Notes under the pieces: generated by a model
Databases searched by the model: none
What the model was told of the DNA's origin: nothing
Seen by the model: only the letters and a program-made list of their open reading frames with translations
Program-made: the position numbers and the translations under genes
Assembly: GCA_900552525.1 (NCBI GenBank)
Contig: UNSK01000060.1
Span: 1 to 9,754 of the forward strand
DNA: 9,754 bases
Source: Candidatus Gastranaerophilales bacterium
GTDB taxonomy: Bacteria > Cyanobacteriota > Vampirovibrionia > Gastranaerophilales > Gastranaerophilaceae
Direction of reading: 5' to 3'
In this document: one piece after another, positions 5,622 through 9,754 of the stretch
Position numbering within the stretch: the first letter of the stretch is position 1
How the letters are laid out: the number at the start of each line of letters is the position of its first letter

Positions 5622-6827
5622 ATGACAAATCAATTTAATACAATAGAAGAAGCACTCGAGGATTTTAAAGCTGGTAAGCCCATTATTGTAGCAGATGATG
5701 AGGATAGAGAAAATGAAGGCGATCTTATTTGCTCAGCACAGTTTGTAACCCCTGAGCTGGTAAATTTTATAACCAAAGAGTGCCGCGGAATTGTTTGTCT
5801 TGCAATATCGCAGGAAATCGCAGCACAGCTTGATTTGCCGCAAATGGTAGAAAAAAATACTGAAAGCATGCAAACTGCTTTTTCCCTAAGTATTGACGCT
5901 CATCCGAAATACGGGGTAACAACCGGAGTTTCAGCTTATGACAGGGCTAAAACAATTGAAGTTGCAATTGCGCCTGATGCACAGCCTTCTGACTTGCGCA
6001 GGCCTGGACATTTGTTCCCGTGTGTTGCAAGAAAGGGCGGTGTTTTAAAAAGATGCGGACATACAGAAGCTGTTGTTGATTTAGCACGTATGTGCGGGCA
6101 TAGAGAAGCCGGTATTATGTGCGAAATTATGAAAGATAACGGTGAAATGGCGCGAAGAGATGATTTGCACGAATTCGCAGAAAAACATAATATAAAATTC
6201 ATTACAGTTTCAGACCTGATTGCTTACAGACTTAAACGTGAAACATTTGTGAAAAGAGAGGTTGAAGTTTTCCTCCCGACTCAGTTCGGAGAATTTAATA
6301 TAATCGGATACACAGATACTATCACCGGATGCGAACATGTTGCACTTGTTAAAGATGACGGCTCCGATAAAGTGCCTTTAGTAAGAGTGCACAGTGAATG
6401 TCTGACCGGAGATATATTTCACAGCCTTAAATGCGACTGTAACTGGCAGCTTCATACTGCACTCAAAATGATTGAAGAATATGGCAAAGGAGCTCTTGTT
6501 TATATCAGAGATCACGAAGGGCGTGGAATAGGGCTTATCAATAAGCTTAAAACATACAAGCTTCAGGAACAGGGGCAGGATACTGTAGAAGCTAATGTGT
6601 CGCTGGGATTTGCGCCGGACTTAAGAAATTACGGCGTCGGTGCTCAGATTATTCTTGATTTAGGGTTCAATAATTTTAACCTTATTACAAATAACCCTAA
6701 AAAAATTATAGGACTTAAAGGATACGGGCTTACAATACACGAAAATATTAATCTTAAATCAGAAGTAAATAAATACAATGAGCGTTATATAAATACTAAA
6801 CGCGAAAAAATGCATCATCTAATGTAA
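5622..6827 (+). CDS. ribBA: Bifunctional DHBP synthase / GTP cyclohydrolase II (RibBA)
   Basis: It supplies both riboflavin precursors: 3,4-dihydroxy-2-butanone 4-phosphate from ribulose 5-phosphate and the pyrimidine precursor from GTP. The 401 residues are normal for the fusion. The N-terminal RibB domain (1-205) has DDEDRENEGDL (25-35), TGVSAYDRAKTI (101-112), RRPGHLFPCVARKGG (126-140) and HTEAVVDLAR (147-156). The C-terminal RibA domain (210-390) has VRVHSECLTGD (254-264), with zinc cysteines C260, C271 and C273, then EGRGIGLINKLKTYKLQEQG and LLTNNP-like LITNNPKK (354-361). Both active sites look complete. I start at ATG 5622, which gives MTNQFNTIEEAL; an upstream TTG at 5613 would overlap ribE. 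The 2-nt gap suggests translational coupling. ribD and ribH are not in the window. Confidence 0.97.
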   Translation: MTNQFNTIEEALEDFKAGKPIIVADDEDRENEGDLICSAQFVTPELVNFITKECRGIVCLAISQEIAAQLDLPQMVEKNTESMQTAFSLSIDAHPKYGVTTGVSAYDRAKTIEVAIAPDAQPSDLRRPGHLFPCVARKGGVLKRCGHTEAVVDLARMCGHREAGIMCEIMKDNGEMARRDDLHEFAEKHNIKFITVSDLIAYRLKRETFVKREVEVFLPTQFGEFNIIGYTDTITGCEHVALVKDDGSDKVPLVRVHSECLTGDIFHSLKCDCNWQLHTALKMIEEYGKGALVYIRDHEGRGIGLINKLKTYKLQEQGQDTVEANVSLGFAPDLRNYGVGAQIILDLGFNNFNLITNNPKKIIGLKGYGLTIHENINLKSEVNKYNERYINTKREKMHHLM

Positions 6828-6837
6828 AGGAATTTTT

Positions 6838-7830
6838 ATGGCAGAAACAACGTATGAAGTAGAATTGTTAAACGGAAATATCTCTAAAATCTTTGCAGGT
6901 GTGTACAATGATTTTAAAGCTAAGGCTGTAAATGAATATAAATTTGAGCTCGAACCTCTGCCATATGAGGAATTTATTGATGCTGTAGAAAAAAATTATA
7001 TGCAGTGCATTGTGCTTAAAGAAAATGATATTCCAACAGCGTTTCTTGTTTATACGACTTCAATATCCGAGGCTGTTGAGCTTAATTTAATACACTGCCT
7101 TGGAACAGAAGATGAAATTACAAAAGTTAAGCTCCTTGTTGAGAAATTTCTGGAGTTTACTGAAACAGAACGCCAGAACAAGGTTGTTTCTTATCCCATG
7201 ATAGGGCATCAATCTGTTTTCACTGCTGATATTGCAAGATTTGGATTTAAATATATCGGGCTTGCAGTTTTGAGATTTATTATGGGAAATGCTTCTTCTG
7301 AAAGAATTCTCGAAAATATGAAACTTTCAGATAAGCCGGATGATTACAAAATAGTAAGCTATGATGATTCATACAGGGATGATGCTGTAAGAATAATTCA
7401 CGAGTCTTTTAAAGATACGCAGGACGCAATTTATGATACAAGATTTTTATCAATGGAAGGAACAACAGATATTATAAACAAAGTTGTTGAGAATGTTTAT
7501 GGTGAATTTCTGCCGGATGTAACATCAGTTCTGCTTTATAAAGATGCACCTGTAGGTTTTGCATTTGCAAATGTTACCGGAGGAAAGATTGCAAATATTC
7601 CTCTTGTAGCTATAGAAAAAGAACACAGAGGTCATGGCTTCTCCGAACATCTGCTTAACAGGGCAATAAAAACCATTGTTGACTGGACAAAGCTGGGAAA
7701 ACGCGTTTTCAGCGAAATAAATGTTACAACTGAAACTAATAATTATAAAGCATTAAAAATGTATAGAAGAATAGGTTTCCGTGAAGATTACTGCTATCCT
7801 CAAGCATATTTATTACAAAAGAAAAAATAA
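6838..7830 (+). CDS. GNAT-family N-acetyltransferase with degenerate N-terminal GNAT-like half
   Basis: A 330-residue cytosolic protein. The C-terminal half (about 172-328) is a GNAT acetyltransferase: strand and motif A IPLVAIEKEHRGHGFSEHLL (254-273), with the pyrophosphate-binding RGHGF loop, and motif B NNYKALKMYRRIGFRE (301-316). The N-terminal half (1-150) has a similar predicted layout (CIVLKENDIPTAFLVY, then ARFGFKYIGLAVLRF) but no acetyl-CoA loop, so it may be a degenerate second copy. The acceptor substrate cannot be read from sequence. The ATG at 6838 is supported by AAAGGA 6 nt upstream and lies 10 nt after ribBA, so it is probably part of the rib transcript; a role in flavin metabolism would be guesswork. 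Confidence 0.85.
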   Translation: MAETTYEVELLNGNISKIFAGVYNDFKAKAVNEYKFELEPLPYEEFIDAVEKNYMQCIVLKENDIPTAFLVYTTSISEAVELNLIHCLGTEDEITKVKLLVEKFLEFTETERQNKVVSYPMIGHQSVFTADIARFGFKYIGLAVLRFIMGNASSERILENMKLSDKPDDYKIVSYDDSYRDDAVRIIHESFKDTQDAIYDTRFLSMEGTTDIINKVVENVYGEFLPDVTSVLLYKDAPVGFAFANVTGGKIANIPLVAIEKEHRGHGFSEHLLNRAIKTIVDWTKLGKRVFSEINVTTETNNYKALKMYRRIGFREDYCYPQAYLLQKKK

Positions 7831-7858
7831 TATACACTAAATGGTTTAATTACTAAAC

Positions 7859-7887
7859 TTCACTTTTATGTCAACATAAAAAGTGAA
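7859..7887 (+). promoter_or_regulatory. Hairpin in the leader of the SLH-protein gene
   Basis: TTCACTTTTATG (7859-7870) pairs with CATAAAAAGTGAA (7875-7887) around a TCAA loop, 12 bp with one bulged A. It ends 7 nt before the AAAGGAG ribosome-binding site at 7894-7900. No T-run follows, so it is not a canonical terminator for the GNAT gene. It may be an mRNA-stabilising 5' hairpin or an operator. The structure is visible; the role is inferred. Confidence 0.5.
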
Positions 7888-7904
7888 AAAGAGAAAGGAG
7901 AAGT

Positions 7905-9323
7905 ATGAAACTATCTAAACAAATTATGGCAACACTTGGTGTTGTTTGTGTAACATCATGTGCTGCAATGGCCGGCGAGCCTGCTGACATACAGGCTTAT
8001 GCTCATCCGACACTATTCGGAACCCAGGGTCATACAATGGTTAATACTGACAGTAATGTAATTATTGGCGGCAAGGTATACAAGCCATGCACTGCAAAAA
8101 CCATGGAAGGTAAGCAGAATGTTGTAATTGCGCGTTGTGCTAAGCAAATGCTTAACGACATGAAAGGCAAAATGGATGCTAAAAGAGCAGGTTTATTTAA
8201 CCCTAAAATGCCTGTATTGCGGTCTGAATTAGCATTTATTATTGCTGACGGTTTGAATTTAAAAGCGGCAAATGCTAATAAATATTCTGATGTAGCAGCT
8301 GACTACTGGGCAAAAGAACAAATTGACAGAGCTCTTGGCGCAGATGTTATGATTGGATATCCTGACTCTACTTTCAAACCGGATCAACCTATTACAAAAG
8401 CAGAAGTTTTTGCTACTTTCGCTAAAATGATGGATGTATCAGCTGATAAGAAAGCTGCGCCGGTATTTGAAGGACAGGCTGTAAAATTTGTTCCGGCATG
8501 GGCAAACGGCGCTGCTAACGAAGTTATTGCTTCCGGTATTTTGAATAAATTACCTGACAAAGATAAAGTTGTTAATGACGAATACTTATCAAAAGAACAG
8601 GTTGCTTTTATGCTTGGCGCAATGAAAGCAGGATTTAATATTGATACGTCTAACGGTGTTACTAACTGTGCAACAAAACATGAAACAATACAGCTTAAGA
8701 TAAAATTGAGCGAAAGAATCAGCGCAAGAACATCAAACACAGGCGATACATTTACAGCTAAAACAGTTGAAGATGCAACAATCGGCGGCGTATGCTACCC
8801 TGCAGGTTCTACTGTAAAAGGTATTGTATCATCAGTATCAAGACCTGGTGTTAAGAACCCTGGCTATGTAGAAATTGAATTCAAATCAATTTCAAATGGG
8901 GACAACTGTGCAGAATTCCCTAAACAAATGTCTTGTGCATCAGTTGATGTTTCAAAAAACCCTAACGTGGTTTCTAGAGTTCTCGCAGCTCCTTTCTCAA
9001 TGGTTGGCAGAGTTGCCGGTGTTGCTGGAAGAACAGCTTCTTCAGCTGTAGAAGTTGTTGCAAACGGAGTTGAAGAATACGGCGATAACTGGTCTGATGC
9101 TTTTGCAGATACAGCTTCTTTACACCCGCTAAAAGGACTTAAGAGCGTTGGAAGCAGCTTTATTACTGTTGGTAAAGGTGTTTACAATATATGTAAGTTA
9201 ACTGCAAGCGGAGTATTCGGTGTTGGCTATGAATTTGTTGACGAAGCTAAGTACATTTTTGTACCTAATACAACAAACGATTCAAGCCTAAATCCAGATG
9301 AAGTTCTAACTATTCTTTACTAA
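7905..9323 (+). CDS. Secreted SLH-domain protein with a C-terminal beta-rich domain
   Basis: A 472-residue exported protein. Residues 1-23 form a signal peptide, cleaved perhaps after AMA; VTSC at 16-19 also fits a lipobox, so a lipoprotein is possible. The end of one SLH unit (NPKMPVLRSELAFIIADGLNL, 99-119) is followed by a canonical SLH repeat (127-176: YSDV, DYWAKEQI, GYPDSTFKPDQPITKAE) and a degenerate third (188-243). SLH domains bind pyruvylated secondary cell-wall polymer. A domain at about 258-332 (GDTFTAKT, IGGVCYPAGSTVKGIV, GYVEIEFKSIS) looks beta-rich. The rest (355-472) holds Gly/Ala/Val-rich amphipathic stretches of unknown role. There is no porin barrel as in cyanobacterial SLH-OprB proteins. 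AAAGGAG ends 4 nt before the ATG. Its own leader hairpin and strong downstream hairpin suggest an abundant monocistronic product. Confidence 0.88.
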   Translation: MKLSKQIMATLGVVCVTSCAAMAGEPADIQAYAHPTLFGTQGHTMVNTDSNVIIGGKVYKPCTAKTMEGKQNVVIARCAKQMLNDMKGKMDAKRAGLFNPKMPVLRSELAFIIADGLNLKAANANKYSDVAADYWAKEQIDRALGADVMIGYPDSTFKPDQPITKAEVFATFAKMMDVSADKKAAPVFEGQAVKFVPAWANGAANEVIASGILNKLPDKDKVVNDEYLSKEQVAFMLGAMKAGFNIDTSNGVTNCATKHETIQLKIKLSERISARTSNTGDTFTAKTVEDATIGGVCYPAGSTVKGIVSSVSRPGVKNPGYVEIEFKSISNGDNCAEFPKQMSCASVDVSKNPNVVSRVLAAPFSMVGRVAGVAGRTASSAVEVVANGVEEYGDNWSDAFADTASLHPLKGLKSVGSSFITVGKGVYNICKLTASGVFGVGYEFVDEAKYIFVPNTTNDSSLNPDEVLTILY

Positions 9324-9344
9324 AAAAGTTAGATATAAGATTGA

Positions 9345-9378
9345 AAGGGGCCTGACAATTATTATTGTCAGGCCCCTT
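9345..9378 (+). terminator. Strong hairpin, likely terminator of the SLH-protein gene
   Basis: A perfect 15-bp stem: AAGGGGCCTGACAAT (9345-9359), loop TATT, ATTGTCAGGCCCCTT (9364-9378). It starts 21 nt after the SLH stop codon. Only two T follow directly, with a T5 run about 10 nt later, so termination efficiency is uncertain, but position and stability make a terminator or 3' mRNA stabiliser the best reading. Confidence 0.72.
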
Positions 9379-9385
9379 CAGCTGT

Positions 9386-9427
9386 AAATTTTTGTAACAA
9401 AGTATCTATTATTTGTTACAAAAATTT
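9386..9427. repeat. Perfect 16-bp inverted repeat, AT-rich
   Basis: AAATTTTTGTAACAAA (9386-9401) and TTTGTTACAAAAATTT (9412-9427) are exact reverse complements around a 10-nt spacer. It begins 7 nt after the hairpin above. It could be a second terminator, a regulator-binding site for the flagellin gene, or a remnant of an insertion. The central TTGTAACAAA / TTTGTTACAA half-sites resemble a dyad operator. Function is unknown. Confidence 0.7.
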
Positions 9428-9473
9428 TAAATGTGGAATATATTAGTTAATGGATATGCTGTTAAAAAATAAG

Positions 9474-9500
9474 AAGAGTTTTTTGTGCAAATGCCGGAAA
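9474..9500 (+). promoter_or_regulatory. Sigma-28 (FliA)-like promoter of the flagellin gene
   Basis: AAGAGTTT (9474-9481), exactly 11 nt, then GCCGGAAA (9493-9500). The flagellar sigma-28 consensus is TAAAGTTT-N11-GCCGATAA; each half matches six of eight bases and the spacing is exact. Transcription would start near 9507, leaving a leader of about 73 nt before the flagellin start. The location, just ahead of a flagellin, is what makes the partial match convincing. Confidence 0.6.
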
Positions 9501-9520
9501 CCCGCTTAGTACCTGTGTTG

Positions 9521-9551
9521 TAGGCATAGGGGGGGGGGGGAATATGCCCTA
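9521..9551 (+). promoter_or_regulatory. Leader hairpin carrying a G12 tract in its loop
   Basis: TAGGCATA (9521-9528) pairs with TATGCCCTA (9543-9551), 8 bp with one bulged C. The loop is twelve G (9529-9540) followed by AA. The structure lies in the predicted flagellin leader, about 28 nt before the TTG start. Homopolymers of this length are prone to slippage, so the tract could vary between cells and change leader folding. It lies downstream of the sigma-28-like promoter, not within its spacer. Confidence 0.6.
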
Positions 9552-9565
9552 AAAATTTTAAATTT

Positions 9566-9571
9566 GGAGGG
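9566..9571 (+). promoter_or_regulatory. Ribosome-binding site that fixes the TTG start of flagellin
   Basis: GGAGGG lies 8 nt before the TTG at 9580. The ATG at 9572 runs into TGA after three codons, so it cannot be the start. The site reads TTTGGAGGGATGG, with two GGA-type motifs that resemble CsrA targets, which is of note for a flagellin but not sufficient to call a CsrA site. Confidence 0.75.
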
Positions 9572-9579
9572 ATGGTGTA

Positions 9580-9754
9580 TTGAATATTAATACTAACCTT
9601 TCAAGCTTAATAGTGCAATCAAGTTTAAAATCGGCAACAAAAGGATTAAATACTGCAATAGAGCGTATGACTACGGGCTTTAGAATAAATAATGCCCGCG
9701 ATAATGCTGCAAATTTTTCTATAAATACAAAACTATCGACTCAGATAGGTGCAT
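9580..9754 (+). CDS. Flagellin, N-terminal part (cut by window edge)
   Basis: The frame from TTG 9580 is open to the window end (58 codons). It matches the conserved flagellin N-terminal helical region: (M)NINTNLSSLIVQSSL, then LNTAIERMTTGFRINNARD, then NAANFSINTKLSTQI. These correspond to the family's INTN...SL..Q..L, ERLSSG.RIN.A.D and DAAG..I....QI blocks. Changes from the commonest form are TTG for SSG and DNAAN for DDAAG. Flagellin is exported by the flagellar type III system and polymerises into the filament; the N-terminal helix pairs with a C-terminal helix outside this window. It is preceded by a sigma-28-like promoter and a leader with a G12 tract, so expression may be both developmentally timed and phase-variable. 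Whether it is the main flagellin or one of several paralogues cannot be judged here. Confidence 0.92.
   Translation, partial: MNINTNLSSLIVQSSLKSATKGLNTAIERMTTGFRINNARDNAANFSINTKLSTQIGA

Noticed and set aside
7809..7836. Sigma-70 promoter for the SLH gene (TTTATT ... TATACA)
   Set aside because: Both boxes are poor and common in AT-rich DNA; a promoter is expected nearby but I cannot place it.
9491..9527. ATGCC (9491-9495) pairing with GGCAT (9523-9527) as an alternative RNA fold
   Set aside because: The 5' arm lies in the predicted -10 element, upstream of the likely transcript start, so it would not be in the RNA.
9430..9579. c-di-GMP (GEMM) riboswitch, or a twister-type ribozyme, in the flagellin leader
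   Set aside because: AATGCCGGAAACCC briefly resembles parts of these RNAs, but the remaining conserved blocks and stems are absent; the sigma-28 -10 box explains it better.

Overview
The window looks like chromosomal DNA of a low-GC, Gram-negative-type, flagellated bacterium. An S-layer-homology (SLH) exported protein, a flagellin, RibBA and a TPR / diguanylate cyclase / TsaE / TsaB operon would fit a gut or environmental relative of the non-photosynthetic Cyanobacteria (Melainabacteria / Gastranaerophilales). That placement is inference from protein flavour only. No mobile element, CRISPR array, rRNA or tRNA was seen.

Left part, minus strand (1-4111, transcribed right to left). One compact operon runs TPR membrane protein -> GAF-GGDEF diguanylate cyclase -> tsaE -> tsaB, and every junction overlaps (TAATG, 22 nt, TTGA). 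A ~190-nt gap follows, holding a putative promoter, a hairpin and a 16-codon ORF with a strong ribosome-binding site. Last comes an OmpR-type response regulator cut by the left edge.

Middle, plus strand (4205-7830). A divergently placed single-helix membrane protein gene of unknown function is interrupted by an in-frame TGA inside its transmembrane helix. Next are ribE, ribBA and a tandem GNAT acetyltransferase, closely packed and probably co-transcribed. The ribE promoter sits so close to the ATG that the mRNA should be leaderless. The TPR operon promoter has the same geometry.

Right part, plus strand (7905-9754). A secreted SLH-domain protein is closed by a strong 15-bp hairpin. A 256-nt intergenic region holds a second, perfect 16-bp inverted repeat, a sigma-28-like promoter and a G12 homopolymer in the loop of a predicted leader hairpin. 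It is followed by the first 58 codons of a flagellin starting at TTG.

The points most worth following are the G12 tract in the flagellin leader (possible phase variation), the in-frame TGA gene, and the split between leaderless first genes and Shine-Dalgarno-led downstream genes.
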